Below are positions 8,663-9,440 of a stretch of DNA of 9,440 bases, piece after piece. Every line of letters starts with the position of its first letter. The stretch's first letter is position 1. The notes under the pieces were generated by a model that searched no databases, was not told where the DNA came from, and saw only the letters and a program-made list of their open reading frames with translations. Source of the stretch: an uncultured Neisseria sp. (lineage in GTDB: Bacteria; Pseudomonadota; Gammaproteobacteria; Burkholderiales; Neisseriaceae); contig CALFOA010000177.1 in NCBI GenBank assembly GCA_937919795.1, positions 1-9,440 on the forward strand, read 5' to 3'. The position numbers and the translations under genes are program-made.

Positions 8663-9440
<778 letters not shown>

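Overview
This window looks like chromosomal core DNA from a member of the Neisseriaceae. The encoded DnaA, DnaN, GyrB, YidC and ThiC proteins read as close Neisseria-type homologues. The window also carries eight exact copies and two near-copies of the 12-mer TGCCTGTCTGAA. This is not the usual meningococcal/gonococcal DNA uptake sequence (ATGCCGTCTGAA). It matches the 'TG-wadDUS' dialect that I recall from published DUS surveys for Neisseria wadsworthii and relatives such as N. shayeganii. Species-level placement is therefore an inference from the dialect.

Left half, minus strand. gyrB (2596 to 209) is transcribed leftward from its own extended -10 promoter (about 2756-2784). It ends in a hairpin built from an inverted pair of uptake sequences (157-193). 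To its right, dnaA (5618 to 4080) and dnaN (4060 to 2957) form a tight two-gene leftward operon that ends in a second uptake-sequence hairpin (2885-2938). The recF gene that often separates dnaN and gyrB in other bacteria is absent. A dRS3-type palindromic repeat (51-70) lies beyond gyrB.

Centre, divergent promoters. The 320-bp gap between dnaA and rpmH (5619-5938) carries a near-consensus promoter for rpmH on the plus strand and a -10 element for dnaA on the minus strand. I see no cluster of DnaA boxes, so I cannot place oriC here.

Right half, plus strand. The classical rpmH-rnpA-yidD-yidC cluster encodes ribosomal protein L34, the RNase P protein, the YidD insertion-efficiency factor and the YidC membrane insertase. 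A perfect 12-bp terminator-like hairpin sits inside the first codons of rnpA. It could attenuate transcription after the highly expressed rpmH. The cluster ends at a third uptake-sequence hairpin (8415-8454).

Right edge. An independent thiamine unit starts with a promoter (8504-8532) and a TPP riboswitch (8542-8631). A 10-bp hairpin (8696-8727) then holds the Shine-Dalgarno sequence, and thiC begins at 8735 and runs off the window. The leader contains complementary segments that give two mutually exclusive folds, so a full TPP-OFF switching mechanism can be read from the bases. No transposase, prophage gene, CRISPR array, tRNA or rRNA is visible. The interest lies in regulatory RNA structures and uptake sequences embedded in a conserved core region.
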